Shown here: piece by piece, positions 9,494 through 18,469 of the stretch
Layout: the number at the start of each line of letters is the position of its first letter
Position numbering within the stretch: the first letter of the stretch is position 1
Source of the DNA: Magnetococcales bacterium
GTDB taxonomy: Bacteria; Pseudomonadota; Magnetococcia; Magnetococcales; JADFYX01
DNA: 49,563 nucleotides
Direction of reading: 5' to 3'
Assembly: GCA_015232405.1 (NCBI GenBank)
Contig: JADFZS010000023.1
Span: 1 to 49,563 of the forward strand
Notes under the pieces: model-generated
Seen by the model: the letters and a program-made list of their open reading frames with translations, nothing else
Databases searched by the model: none
What the model was told of the DNA's origin: nothing
Position numbers and translations under genes: made by a program

Positions 9494-10591
9494 ATGAGTT
9501 TAAAAATCTATTTTTTATCAATAATAACAATAACAACCATGTTTACATCTCCTGTTTTCAGCACAGGTGCAAAGCCACCTGCTCCCCTTGTTGTGGTTGC
9601 AGAGGTAATTGAGCAAGCAGCACAGCCCAACCGGGCTATCCCCGGTACGGTTATTCCACTTTTAGAGGCAACCATAGCCAGTCAAACTGGTGGCTTTGTC
9701 TTGAAAACCAACTTTAATGTTGGAGATAAGGTTAAAAAGGGCGACACCCTTGTGATACTGGACAGCCTGGATAGTGTGCGACAAAGAGAGATACAGCTAA
9801 CTGTTATTGCTGAGGCTAAGGCCCGTTTGGTTCATGCTACAAATAATCTTGGTCGTGATAAAAAACTGCGTGATACTCCAGCCACCTCCCGGCAGAGGCT
9901 TGATGATAGAGTTAAAGAGGAGGCGGTTCGCAGAGCTATTTTGCAACAGGCCAGAACCAAATTAAAGCAGATAGATGATACTCTGGCCCGTCATAAAATA
10001 ACCGCCCCATTTGCTGGAGTTATTACCGAAAAACTTATCCAACAGGGTGAATGGCTAGCAGAGGGTCAGGGTGTTGCGACACTGCTGGACCCTGACAAAT
10101 TGGAGATACAGGCAAAAATACCGACCAATATTGCTGCATCATTAAAGGTGGGAGCAGTTGCCAAGAGCTTTTTTCCCAAACAGGGACGAGAAGAGCCAAT
10201 AACTCTCAGGACTATAATACCCAGACAGAACCCAGTATCCCGTAACCAGCCCAGCTATTGGAATATCGACCATAAAAATACCATAGCAGGAGAAGAGGTG
10301 GCGTTGACCATTGGATTGGGAGCAAACGCTACCACCCTTTTGGTGTTGAAGGATGGTGTTATACGCAAAGGCAATAAAAATCTGGTCTATGTTGTTGATG
10401 GAGAGACCATACGCATGACGGATGTGCAGTTGGGACCGTCCATCAACAGCTATTTTCAGGTGAAAAAAGGATTGAAGGCAGGTGAGTTGGTGGTGGTACG
10501 TGGCAATGAAAGGGTGCGTCCGGGGCAGAAGGTCCGCACGATCAGTCTTACCGGGTCTAGCTCAAAATCCAGAAGTGATGGTGTAAAATGA
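9494..10591 (+). CDS. RND-pump periplasmic adaptor (membrane fusion protein)
   Basis: The 365-residue protein has a signal peptide (hydrophobic about 7-21), a lipoyl-like domain (ATIASQTGGFVLK..NVGDKVKKGDTL near 55-85), a short helical hairpin and a second lipoyl half (KITAPFAGVITEKL near 165-178), then beta-barrel and membrane-proximal domains. It links an RND pump to the outer-membrane channel. AAGGT lies a few bases before the ATG. Its stop overlaps the start of the RND pump (ATGA), so the two are translationally coupled. It lacks a lipobox, so it is probably soluble in the periplasm. Confidence 0.87.
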   Translation: MSLKIYFLSIITITTMFTSPVFSTGAKPPAPLVVVAEVIEQAAQPNRAIPGTVIPLLEATIASQTGGFVLKTNFNVGDKVKKGDTLVILDSLDSVRQREIQLTVIAEAKARLVHATNNLGRDKKLRDTPATSRQRLDDRVKEEAVRRAILQQARTKLKQIDDTLARHKITAPFAGVITEKLIQQGEWLAEGQGVATLLDPDKLEIQAKIPTNIAASLKVGAVAKSFFPKQGREEPITLRTIIPRQNPVSRNQPSYWNIDHKNTIAGEEVALTIGLGANATTLLVLKDGVIRKGNKNLVYVVDGETIRMTDVQLGPSINSYFQVKKGLKAGELVVVRGNERVRPGQKVRTISLTGSSSKSRSDGVK

Positions 10592-13500
10592 GCCTGGTTA
10601 GTGTCTCCACAAAACGTCCGGTAGCGGTTATCGTTGGGGTTTTACTGGTATTTCTCTTTGGTATTTTGGCTTTTTTGCAAATTCCGGTACAGCTGATACC
10701 TGATGTACGAAAACCCATTATCACAATTAACACCAACTGGCCCGGCTCTTCACCTTTAGAGGTGGAGTCCGAGATTACCATTCCCCAAGAGGATGTTTTA
10801 AAGGCGGTTCCGGGTTTGGTTCAAATAAAATCTTCCTCAACTTCAAGACGTTCCAGGATAAAGCTGGAGTTTCGCCCCGGTACCGACATGGATGCCACCT
10901 TGATGTTGACCAACAACAGGTTGCAACGGGTAAAAGATTATCCATCCGAGGCCCAACGTCCAACCCTTAAAAGTGCGGATTCAGACGATGCCCCCATTAC
11001 CTGGATAAAGCTATCACGGCTGGACCCTGACGACAGTCGCCCGGTGGCAACAGAGTTGGATTTTGTTGAAGACACGGTAAAGGCAGCCATGGAGCGAATA
11101 CCTGGTGTTGCCACAATAAATGTCTATGGGGGGCGTAATAGAGAGTTAAGAATCACTGTTGATCCTGATCGATTGGCGATGCGTGGTATCTCCATTAGCC
11201 GGATTAACCAGGTATTGCGTAATGAAAACGCCAATATATCTGCTGGCAACCTGGATGAAGGCAAACGGGCCTATCTGGTGAGAACTCTGGGGCAGTTTAA
11301 AACCCCGGAACAGGTAAAAGCGGTTGTAGTCAGCTCTGATGAGGGGGGGATCATCACCATTGGAGATATTGCCGATGTCGCCTTCAACCATAGCGAGGCA
11401 CGGGTGAATGTTCGGGCTAACGGCAGACCCATTATGGCGATTAATGCGGTACGGGCCAATGGGGCTAATGTTCTTGATATCATGGAGGAGATAAAGACGA
11501 CAATAACCTATCTCAACAGAGATATTCTACCTAGCCGTGGTTTGAAACTGACCATGGTTTATGACCAGACCGACTATATACACGCTGCAATAACCTTGGT
11601 TAGAAACAATCTTTTAATCGGTGCTGTGTTGGCTATGGGGGCGTTGCTGCTGTTTTTACGTTCAATGTCGGCGACATTTATTATTGCTATGGCTATACCA
11701 ATCTCCATAGTTGGTGCTTTTCTGGCTATGTATGGGGTAGGTCGTACGGTTAATGTTATCTCTTTGGCTGGTTTGGCCTTTGCTGTAGGTATGGTGGTTG
11801 ATCCGGCTATTGTGGTTTTAGAAAACATAGTGCGTTTAAAAGAAGAGGGTCTATCACGGCTTGATGCTGCCATCCAAGGTGCTTCACAGGTTTGGGGGGC
11901 GATTTTTATCGCAACTGCCACTACGGTCGCGGTGTTTTTACCTATTTTAACCTTGGAGATTGAAGCTGCCCAGCTGTTTGGTGATATCGCAGTTGCCCTT
12001 TGTGCTGCGGTAGTTTTTTCTCTCTTGGTTTCCACCAGTGTTATACCCTCTTTGGCCCATCAGTTAATAGGCCGTTCTGGTAGAAGCTATGAGGTGAAAG
12101 ATAGCAATAGCTCCGGTAGGTTTGCCAACTGGTTGTCTGCCTTGATAAGCAAAATCAACCGCAGGGTATTTTCCAAACTTATGGTTGTGGGTGGTTTGAC
12201 AGGTGCTGCTTTTGGCTTGACGGTGATGTTGATTCCCCCGGCGGAATATCTACCCAGTGGCAGCCGTAATTTGATTTTTGCCATGTTGATACCGCCCCCC
12301 GGCTATAATCTGGCAGAGATGACCACCATAGCTCAAGGTGTGGAGGATGAGTTAAAACCGTATTGGGACCCAGCCCCTGATAAGGTGGATGAGATTCCTG
12401 CCATGCGTAATCTATTTTTTGTCACCATGGGGCCACGGGTGTTTATGGGTAGTGCAACAAGAGACCCCAAACGGGTTAGGGAGCTGTTGCCGATAATGAA
12501 AAAACCCATCAAGTCCATTCCTGGAACCATAGGTATTGTAAACCAAAGCTCTATTTTTGGTCGGGGAATTGGTGGTGGTCGCTCTTTGGATCTATCCATA
12601 ACCGGGCCGAACCTTGAGGTGTTGAACGGTTTGGCAAAAAAGCTGTTTATCAAGGCCAGAGAGGCTATTCCCAACGCACAAGTAAGGCCCATACCGGGTA
12701 TGGAGTTGGGCAATCCTGAGTTGCATCTGATACCCAAACGGCTAGCCATAAGGGAGAACAACCTTTCAGCATTTCAGATTGGACAGACAGTTGATGCTTT
12801 TAACGGTGGCTTAAAGGTGGATGATATTATTGTTGAAGGCAGGGAGATAGATTTAACACTGCGTGGTCCTGTTGGTTTGTTGGGCCACACCCAAAATGTC
12901 GGTAATATACCCCTACCAACAAGCAACGGTGATATAATACCAGTTTCGTCGGTTATGGATGTAAAGCTAACCGCAGGCCCGGTGCAGGTGGATCATCTGG
13001 ATAGGGAACGCACGGTAACTTTGCGTATTACTCCCCCAAGAACCATGGCTTTGGAGACTGCTGTTAATTTAATTAGCGAAAAAATGGTAACTCCCATTCG
13101 CAAAGAGGGGCTGCCGGAAGCAACATTGTTAAGATTGACCGAAGGGGCCGATCAACTACTATTGGCAAAACAGGCCATGATCTGGCAGTTTGCCCTGGCT
13201 TTGACAATCACCTATCTGCTAATGGCAGCACTGTTTGAATCTTTCTTATACCCTCTGGTTATCATTGCCACAGTTCCCTTGGCAGCAGCTGGTGGACTTT
13301 TGGGTTTAACGGTATTGAACCTCTTTCATTTCCAGGCAATGGATGTCTTGACCATGCTTGGATTTGTTATTTTGGTAGGTGTGGTGGTTAACAACGCAAT
13401 TTTAATTGTCCATCAATCATTAGGCTTTATAAAAGCAGAAAATATGGACCACAACCAAGCGGTCGCCAACGCAGTAAGAATAAGAGTACGCCCAATTTTC

Positions 13501-13698
13501 ATGTCCACCACAACCTCAATGCTGGGCTTGCTACCCCTGGTACTTTTCCCCGGTGCCGGCTCCGAGCTTTACCGGGGTTTAGGCAGCGTGGTTATAGGCG
13601 GTCTTTTAATTTCAACAATCTTCACCCTGGTAATGGTCCCTGCCCTGTTTTCATTGGCAATGGGGGCTAAGAGTGCTATGTCTGGGAGACGATCATGA
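10588..13698 (+). CDS. RND efflux pump, HAE1-like (AcrB superfamily)
   Basis: At 1036 residues this is a full-length RND transporter with the N-terminal helix (12-31), a large periplasmic domain, six membrane segments, a second periplasmic domain and six more segments. The TM4 proton-relay motif reads GMVVDPAIVVLEN: the first Asp is kept but the second Asp of AcrB is Pro. TM10 reads VVVNNAILIV, without the AcrB Lys, as in other divergent HAE1-like pumps. It probably exports hydrophobic drugs or lipids by proton antiport. The adaptor is upstream; the channel may be the TolC-like protein at 4526. The last bases overlap the start of a hicB-like gene. Confidence 0.88.
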   Translation: MSLVSVSTKRPVAVIVGVLLVFLFGILAFLQIPVQLIPDVRKPIITINTNWPGSSPLEVESEITIPQEDVLKAVPGLVQIKSSSTSRRSRIKLEFRPGTDMDATLMLTNNRLQRVKDYPSEAQRPTLKSADSDDAPITWIKLSRLDPDDSRPVATELDFVEDTVKAAMERIPGVATINVYGGRNRELRITVDPDRLAMRGISISRINQVLRNENANISAGNLDEGKRAYLVRTLGQFKTPEQVKAVVVSSDEGGIITIGDIADVAFNHSEARVNVRANGRPIMAINAVRANGANVLDIMEEIKTTITYLNRDILPSRGLKLTMVYDQTDYIHAAITLVRNNLLIGAVLAMGALLLFLRSMSATFIIAMAIPISIVGAFLAMYGVGRTVNVISLAGLAFAVGMVVDPAIVVLENIVRLKEEGLSRLDAAIQGASQVWGAIFIATATTVAVFLPILTLEIEAAQLFGDIAVALCAAVVFSLLVSTSVIPSLAHQLIGRSGRSYEVKDSNSSGRFANWLSALISKINRRVFSKLMVVGGLTGAAFGLTVMLIPPAEYLPSGSRNLIFAMLIPPPGYNLAEMTTIAQGVEDELKPYWDPAPDKVDEIPAMRNLFFVTMGPRVFMGSATRDPKRVRELLPIMKKPIKSIPGTIGIVNQSSIFGRGIGGGRSLDLSITGPNLEVLNGLAKKLFIKAREAIPNAQVRPIPGMELGNPELHLIPKRLAIRENNLSAFQIGQTVDAFNGGLKVDDIIVEGREIDLTLRGPVGLLGHTQNVGNIPLPTSNGDIIPVSSVMDVKLTAGPVQVDHLDRERTVTLRITPPRTMALETAVNLISEKMVTPIRKEGLPEATLLRLTEGADQLLLAKQAMIWQFALALTITYLLMAALFESFLYPLVIIATVPLAAAGGLLGLTVLNLFHFQAMDVLTMLGFVILVGVVVNNAILIVHQSLGFIKAENMDHNQAVANAVRIRVRPIFMSTTTSMLGLLPLVLFPGAGSELYRGLGSVVIGGLLISTIFTLVMVPALFSLAMGAKSAMSGRRS

Positions 13699-14205
13699 CG
13701 ACAATAACCTTTGGTAAATATCTAGCTAAAATTGACTATGACAAAGAGAACAATAAATTTCATGGACGGGTGGTTAACATTAGATCTGTGATAACTTTTT
13801 ACGGCTCATCGGTTGTGGAGCTTCAAAAAGAGTTTGAGAAGTCTATGGAGGTTTATTTAGATATATGTCAGGAACGTGGAATAACACCTGACAAACCATA
13901 CTTAAGGTCGATTTAATATCCGTATGTCCCCAGAACAACATCAACGTTTTGCCAACCTAGCGGCTGAGGAAGGCAAAAGTTTGAACATCTGGGCTGTGGA
14001 TATTATCCTAGATTCGGCAGTTGTGCGCACGCACCTGACATAACCTCTTGATTCATCTGCCGTAATAAAAAAAAGTCTCATCACCCATTGGGTGACTTCG
14101 ATTTTTTCTATTACAGCAGCTAAACCAGTATGTTGCGCCATTCACATACGTCCAACTGCCGAATCTAGGATTATGGAACAGGCAACAGCCAACCATATTT
14201 CGTAA
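13695..14205 (+). pseudogene. hicB-like antitoxin gene, frameshifted and split by a MITE
   Basis: The first 73 codons encode the HicB-like partial RNase H fold (FGKYLAKIDYDKE, then DICQERGITPDKPY). Translation stops at 13914, but one extra T in the run at 13912-13914 explains it: the next frame continues MSPEQHQRFANLAAEEGKS, the ribbon-helix-helix part of HicB. That part is interrupted at 14007 by a 163-bp element with 5-bp ATTAT duplications. Removing the element and one duplication gives ..WAVDIMEQATANHIS and a stop at 14203. No hicA toxin is visible nearby. The start overlaps the RND pump stop (ATGA), so the gene was an unusual last member of the efflux operon, possibly a regulator. The frameshift could be an assembly error; the insertion is not. 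Confidence 0.75.
14007..14169. mobile_element. 163-bp MITE with IS1380-like ends
   Basis: Perfect 17-bp terminal inverted repeats (CCTAGATTCGGCAGTTG at 14007-14023 and its complement at 14153-14169) are flanked by 5-bp direct repeats ATTAT (14002-14006 and 14170-14174). The inside is also an imperfect inverted repeat centred near 14088, so the whole element can fold into one long hairpin; it has no open frame. The end sequence CCTAGATTC and the 5-bp duplication resemble IS1380-family elements such as ISEcp1. It is inserted in the hicB-like gene, and excision on paper restores that reading frame. Confidence 0.8.
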
Positions 14206-14214
14206 ATTCATTAT

Positions 14215-15528
14215 TTAAAAATCAATTTCTGCTATTGCCGCCTCAATACCGTCCCAGGCTTTGTGCAGCTCTTTATTGCTGATGCAGTATGGTGGCAGGA
14301 GGTATAGGACGTTGCCCAGGGGTCTTATTAGTAGGCCACGATTTATGAAGAACTCTTTTAATAGTGGGGCTATTTTTGAGGTGTAGCCGGGGTCTTTGGT
14401 TTTGAAGTCTAGGGCTGCTATTGCTCCTGTTATGCGGGGTTTTTCTATTTTTTCATGGTTTAGCAGTGGTGTTATGCGTTGTTTGTGGATTTTTTCGATT
14501 TTTGCCACTTTTTTTAGGGTTTTTTCTTTTTTAAATAGCTTTAGTGAGGCAACGGCAGCGGCACAGCTTAGGGAGTTGGCGGTAAATGAGTGACCGTGGG
14601 CGAAGGCTTTATCGAAGTTAGCTGAGAGAAATCCTTCGTATATATCTTGGCTGCATACGGTGACAGATAGGGGCATAAATCCTGCAGTCAGACCTTTTGA
14701 CAGGCATATTATATCTGGTTTTATTTTGGCTTTTTGGCTTGCGAACATCTCGCCTGTGCGACCGAATCCGGTCATAACTTCGTCGCATATCAGCAGCACC
14801 CCGGCTTGCTTGACCATTTTTGCCATTTTTTGCATAAATTGTTCTCGGCACATGCGCATACCGGATGCTCCTTGTACCAGGGGTTCTATTAGCACACCAG
14901 CGCACTGTTTTTTATGTTTATTTAGATATTTATCCAGCTCTGCGAGGGACTGTTCCTCTTTTTTTTCCACGTTGGGATCATCTTGCCATGTTTCAGGAAA
15001 TGATATGGTATCCACGGGAAACATCATGGTTTTAAAGGGGTCGAAAAAGCCTGTGGTAGCACCAACGGACATTGCGCCGACGGTATCACCGTGGTAGCCA
15101 CCTTCAAAGGCGAGGAATTTATCTCTTTGTTCTCCTTGGTTGAGGTAGAACTGTCGGGCCATTTTCAGGGCGACTTCTACGGATGTAGAGCCGTTATCGG
15201 AGAAAAACACTCGTGATAGTTTTTTTGGTAGAATATCGGTTATTTTTTTTGCCAGGGTGACGGCTGGTTTATGGGTAAAGCCAGCGAATATCACCTGTTC
15301 TAGCTGTTTTGCCTGTTTTGCGATGGCTTTTGCGATGGTTGGGTGGGCGTGACCGTGGGTTGTTAGCCACCAGGATGAGATTAGATCCAGGTATTTTTTA
15401 CCGTTTGTTGAGTTGAGGGTAGTACCGGATGCTGAGATAATTGGAATAGGGTCTGGCGCGGTTGCCTCTTGGGTAAATGGATGCCATACGTGGCTACGGT
15501 CGAGTTTTATCAGCTCTTTGTTGTTCAT
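14215..15528 (-). CDS. bioA: adenosylmethionine-8-amino-7-oxononanoate aminotransferase BioA
   Basis: BioA is a class III PLP aminotransferase that turns KAPA into DAPA with SAM as amino donor. Seen here: HVWHPFTQ near the N-terminus, SSWWLTTHGHAHP, the GYHGDTVGAMSVG phosphate loop, ICDEVMTGFGRTG, and the PLP lysine in CLSKGLTAG. I start at MNNKELIKLDR (437 residues, normal length). The frame is open to 15648, but those 40 extra codons come from the long repeat upstream (15570-15688) and are not BioA-like. It follows bioD on the same strand, but 536 bp with a terminator-like hairpin lie between them, so it may need its own promoter. Confidence 0.9.
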   Translation of the reverse strand: MNNKELIKLDRSHVWHPFTQEATAPDPIPIISASGTTLNSTNGKKYLDLISSWWLTTHGHAHPTIAKAIAKQAKQLEQVIFAGFTHKPAVTLAKKITDILPKKLSRVFFSDNGSTSVEVALKMARQFYLNQGEQRDKFLAFEGGYHGDTVGAMSVGATTGFFDPFKTMMFPVDTISFPETWQDDPNVEKKEEQSLAELDKYLNKHKKQCAGVLIEPLVQGASGMRMCREQFMQKMAKMVKQAGVLLICDEVMTGFGRTGEMFASQKAKIKPDIICLSKGLTAGFMPLSVTVCSQDIYEGFLSANFDKAFAHGHSFTANSLSCAAAVASLKLFKKEKTLKKVAKIEKIHKQRITPLLNHEKIEKPRITGAIAALDFKTKDPGYTSKIAPLLKEFFINRGLLIRPLGNVLYLLPPYCISNKELHKAWDGIEAAIAEIDF

Positions 15529-15569
15529 GACAGTCTCAAGATAAATTGCTGTTAACGCCTGTATTATCA

Positions 15570-15688
15570 GGGGTGCAGGGGAATTATTTCCCTGCTGGGT
15601 TTGGGCGAAGCCCAAGGTTCTAGCCTTTGCTGTAAAGCCGGATTTCAAAAAGGATTTTTTTTCGCTTTTGAAAAAAAATCCCCGGCTA
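15570..15688 (+). repeat. long inverted repeat, copy A
   Basis: About 119 bp built of successive hairpins: gcaggggaattatttccctgc, ttgggcgaagcccaa, and a block beginning aaagccggattt with A/T-rich stem arms that end in ccccggct. The reverse complement of 15931-16045 matches this stretch along most of its length with scattered substitutions. It lies between bioD and the bioA start and encodes the spurious N-terminal extension of the bioA frame. Confidence 0.8.
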
Positions 15689-15696
15689 TCCTATTA

Positions 15697-15746
15697 GTTT
15701 AAACAGGTAAAAAACCCGGCCTTTTGGGTTTTTTCCCTGTTTAAAC
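15697..15746. terminator. long hairpin with terminator core between bioD and bioA
   Basis: gtttaaacagg (15697-15707) pairs with cctgtttaaac (15736-15746), and inside it aaaaaaccc (15709-15717) pairs with gggtttttt (15726-15734) around an 8-base loop. The inner stem with its T run has the form of an intrinsic terminator in either direction. On the minus strand it would stop transcripts coming from bioFHCBD before bioA. Confidence 0.65.
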
Positions 15747-15872
15747 GTTCTTTGCTTAATATGGGTTGGGTGTATAAAAACTGTTAATTGATGAAAGCTA
15801 TGGAAGATAAGCTTATTAAATTATTCAACTGTAAGATTATCTAGTAACTCTACTATTGTTAGGTAAAGGACA

Positions 15873-15922
15873 TTCCCATAATTATAAAACCCTAAAAAGA
15901 CAGGGTTTTATAATTAAGGGAA
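15873..15922. other. perfect 14-bp inverted repeat between the repeat copies
   Basis: aattataaaaccct (15880-15893) pairs perfectly with agggttttataatt (15902-15915) around an 8-base loop, and flanking ttccc/gggaa extends the stem after a 2-base mismatch. There is no T run, so an operator or a worn terminator is as likely as a working one. The rest of the 536-bp gap (15529-16064) holds only repeat copies and AT-rich spacer. Confidence 0.5.
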
Positions 15923-15930
15923 TTAATATA

Positions 15931-16045
15931 CTAGCCGGGACTTTTTTCAAAGGCGAAAAAAAGTCTTTTAAATTCCGGCTTTACGGCAACTACAAAACCT
16001 TGGGCTTTGCCCAAACCCACCAGGGAGATAATCTCCCTGGACCCG
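15931..16045 (-). repeat. long inverted repeat, copy B
   Basis: This is the inverted partner of copy A: read on the minus strand it gives ccagggagattatctccctgg, ttgggcaaagcccaa, the aaagccggaattt block, and an end in cccggct. The hairpins are kept although the bases differ, which suggests selection for structure or recent spread of a structured repeat family. It ends 19 bp before the bioD stop codon. Confidence 0.8.
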
Positions 16046-16064
16046 TAATCCTAGATTCACACAG

Positions 16065-16664
16065 TTATACCTTGGCTAACTTCTCCTTCGTTAACGGATC
16101 CAATATCGGAATCTCAGCAATTATATCCACCTTGCCATACTCAATAATCGCCTCCCTGTTTCCCCGATTCAAAGAACCATTCATTATAACACCAGCTATT
16201 TCAATTCCCCTCTGCCGTAACAACATCAAACTCAATAAAGTATGATTGATAGTACCCAACCCAGACCTAACAACCAAAACTACAGGCAAAGACAATAGCT
16301 CTATTAAATCAACAATAAATTCTTTTTTATTTAAAGGAACCATCAACCCACCAGCTCCCTCTACAACAAGTGAGTTATTGCTAGAAGGAAGAGAAAAATC
16401 TTCTAGGTTAATGGATACTCCATCCAACCGCGCAGAAGCATGGGGAGATAAAGGCTCTGTTAAATTAAATGTAGAAGGATGAACCCTATCAGCCGTTAAA
16501 CCACTTAAACCCATAACAAACTCAACGTCAGTCACACCAGATAAACCAGACTGTATGGGCTTCCAATAATCCCCACCAAAACGGTTCAACAACCACGCAG
16601 ATGCAACCGATTTACCAACATCAGTGTCCGTACCAGTCACAAAAACATTGCCCAACGATCCCAT
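16065..16664 (-). CDS. bioD: dethiobiotin synthetase BioD
   Basis: BioD closes the ureido ring of dethiobiotin from DAPA, CO2 and ATP. The 199-residue protein has the modified Walker A GTDTDVGKS at 11-19, YWKPIQSG soon after, and VEGAGGLMVPL, all typical. It is slightly shorter than the E. coli enzyme (about 225). Its ATG overlaps the bioB stop (TGATG); a TTG three bases upstream is a less likely start. It is the last gene of the contiguous bioFHCBD unit. Confidence 0.92.
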   Translation of the reverse strand: MGSLGNVFVTGTDTDVGKSVASAWLLNRFGGDYWKPIQSGLSGVTDVEFVMGLSGLTADRVHPSTFNLTEPLSPHASARLDGVSINLEDFSLPSSNNSLVVEGAGGLMVPLNKKEFIVDLIELLSLPVVLVVRSGLGTINHTLLSLMLLRQRGIEIAGVIMNGSLNRGNREAIIEYGKVDIIAEIPILDPLTKEKLAKV

Positions 16665-17674
16665 CAATCAACTTCCTCTATACTCTCAACCGTAAAACCA
16701 GCATCCGCTATCATCTGCATGGTCCTGTCAGACCCATGACCACCTACATTTAGATAACCCTCGCTAAATAATGAGTTTGCCGGATATAAAGCTAAACTCT
16801 CCAAACTCCGTAAATTAGCCTCCCTCCCCCCAGCAGCACGTATCTCAGCGTCCGGGTTGCTAAACCTGAAAAGTGCCAACGCTCGCAAACAGTACTCAGG
16901 AGTTAACTGATGCCGCTCTCCTAGTTTGGCTCCCTCCACATGGACATAAAAATTTAACGGTATGGACCTTGCGTTCAACTCACGTAACTTCTGCGCGACA
17001 GTCCAAATCTCACCAGGACTTTCTCCCATACCAATAATCATACCACTGCAAACCTCCAGACCTACCCCCTTGGCAGCCTCCAAGGTGGCTAGACGTTGGG
17101 CATAAGAGTGGGTGGTACAAATCTCCCCATAATGGGATTCAGCCGTGTTTAAATTGTGGTTATAACGACTCAAACCAGCATCTTTTAACTGGCTGGCAGC
17201 ATCTTTATCGATAAATCCAGCCGATAGACAGACCTCAACGGGATATGTGTCCTTAATCCGCTTAACCAACGCCGACATCTCATCCACCCGTTTTTGATCC
17301 GGCTCCCGTCCCGATAATACAATGCAATATCTATAAGCACCAGATTCATGAGCAGCTTTGGCTCCTGCCATGATCTCCTCGTCAGGCTTGATTTTATACT
17401 TCTGAATGGGTGCTTCACTATCCACCGCCTGGGCGCAATAGTTGCAGTCCTCAGGACAAAGACCATTTTGCACATTATTTAATATATGTACCCTCACCCC
17501 AAGGCCAAAATAGTGCTTGCGAACCTCAAAAGCTGCCTGCATCAACGGCAATAACTCAACTTTGGGATCGGTTAAAATCCGCATGCCATCACCCTGAAAA
17601 AGTACACCACCCTCCAAAGCTGTCTTTGTTAACTGCTCATAAAAACCCACCGGTAATGTTGAAAACTCTGTCAT
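16664..17674 (-). CDS. bioB: biotin synthase BioB
   Basis: BioB is a radical SAM enzyme that inserts sulfur into dethiobiotin. The radical SAM cluster motif CPEDCNYC is present (Cys73, 77 and 80), as are the YNHNLNTAESHY segment and LNFYVHVEG. At 336 residues it matches the family. I use the ATG at 17674; a TTG at 17689, directly after the bioC stop, is also possible and adds five residues. The 4Fe-4S ligands and the overall length suggest an active enzyme. Confidence 0.93.
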   Translation of the reverse strand: MTEFSTLPVGFYEQLTKTALEGGVLFQGDGMRILTDPKVELLPLMQAAFEVRKHYFGLGVRVHILNNVQNGLCPEDCNYCAQAVDSEAPIQKYKIKPDEEIMAGAKAAHESGAYRYCIVLSGREPDQKRVDEMSALVKRIKDTYPVEVCLSAGFIDKDAASQLKDAGLSRYNHNLNTAESHYGEICTTHSYAQRLATLEAAKGVGLEVCSGMIIGMGESPGEIWTVAQKLRELNARSIPLNFYVHVEGAKLGERHQLTPEYCLRALALFRFSNPDAEIRAAGGREANLRSLESLALYPANSLFSEGYLNVGGHGSDRTMQMIADAGFTVESIEEVD

Positions 17675-17689
17675 TTGCTTTTTACCCAA

Positions 17690-18469
17690 TTATAAATTTT
17701 TCAAAAAACTACCAAACAGTAGATGATAGGTTACACAAAAACTGCTCTTATCACGAACATAACCAGCCAACACACGCCGTAACTCACCACCCGAAACAGG
17801 AGCATGCCCTGTAACAGGTAGACCAGTTCCTATCTCCTTCAACCCTTTTAAAAATGCTAAGGGAGAAGGGTGCTCCTCAATAATCATGCTTGTATCCATC
17901 TCCCCTGCCCCATCATCAGGCCAGCAGCTCTGCCAATCATCTCTTGTGGGATAGTCATGAAGACCACAGGCAATCCGGTTTTTATCACAAAGCCCCCGCC
18001 ACTCTTTAAAAGTCTCCTCCCCCAAAGTAACAAAAGCCAACCTACCACCAGGATTCAACCTATCTACCAAATTAGCTAAATTACCCAATGGATCTACAAA
18101 CCACTGAAACACCAAACTAGAGACAATCAAATCAAACTTCTCTCCCTTGGGTAGATTCTCACCATCCATCACCGCAAAACTCACCAGCTCATCATCAACA
18201 TCAACCAAATTGGCTCTACAGCTTGCTACCATCTCAGGGGCTATATCACTACATAGCAAAGTTGCATCGGGCCAAACATCCACAAGATGTTGGGATAAAA
18301 ACCCGGTTCCACAACCAATCTCCAAAATATGTGGCCTTGCAGGTAGCTCATAAGTAGCAACCATTTTTGCCAACTGCCCGGCAACCCTATACTGCACATC
18401 AGCCTTGTTCTGATACACCTGGGCAGCTGTAGCAAAGGCGTTTTTAATCGCTTCCGACTTTGCCATCAT
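17690..18469 (-). CDS. bioC: malonyl-ACP O-methyltransferase BioC
   Basis: BioC methylates malonyl-ACP with SAM, disguising it so the fatty acid synthesis enzymes can build pimeloyl-ACP methyl ester. The 259-residue protein has the SAM-binding motif LEIGCGTG at 49-56 and the family segment SSLVFQWFVDP. Its ATG overlaps the bioH stop (ATGA). It sits beside bioH, whose product removes the methyl group, so the whole front end of pimelate synthesis is encoded here. Confidence 0.88.
   Translation of the reverse strand: MMAKSEAIKNAFATAAQVYQNKADVQYRVAGQLAKMVATYELPARPHILEIGCGTGFLSQHLVDVWPDATLLCSDIAPEMVASCRANLVDVDDELVSFAVMDGENLPKGEKFDLIVSSLVFQWFVDPLGNLANLVDRLNPGGRLAFVTLGEETFKEWRGLCDKNRIACGLHDYPTRDDWQSCWPDDGAGEMDTSMIIEEHPSPLAFLKGLKEIGTGLPVTGHAPVSGGELRRVLAGYVRDKSSFCVTYHLLFGSFLKNL

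Noticed and set aside
16050-16058. CCTAGATTC beside bioD as a second MITE end
   Set aside because: No inverted partner within range and the match ends after nine bases; chance is likely.
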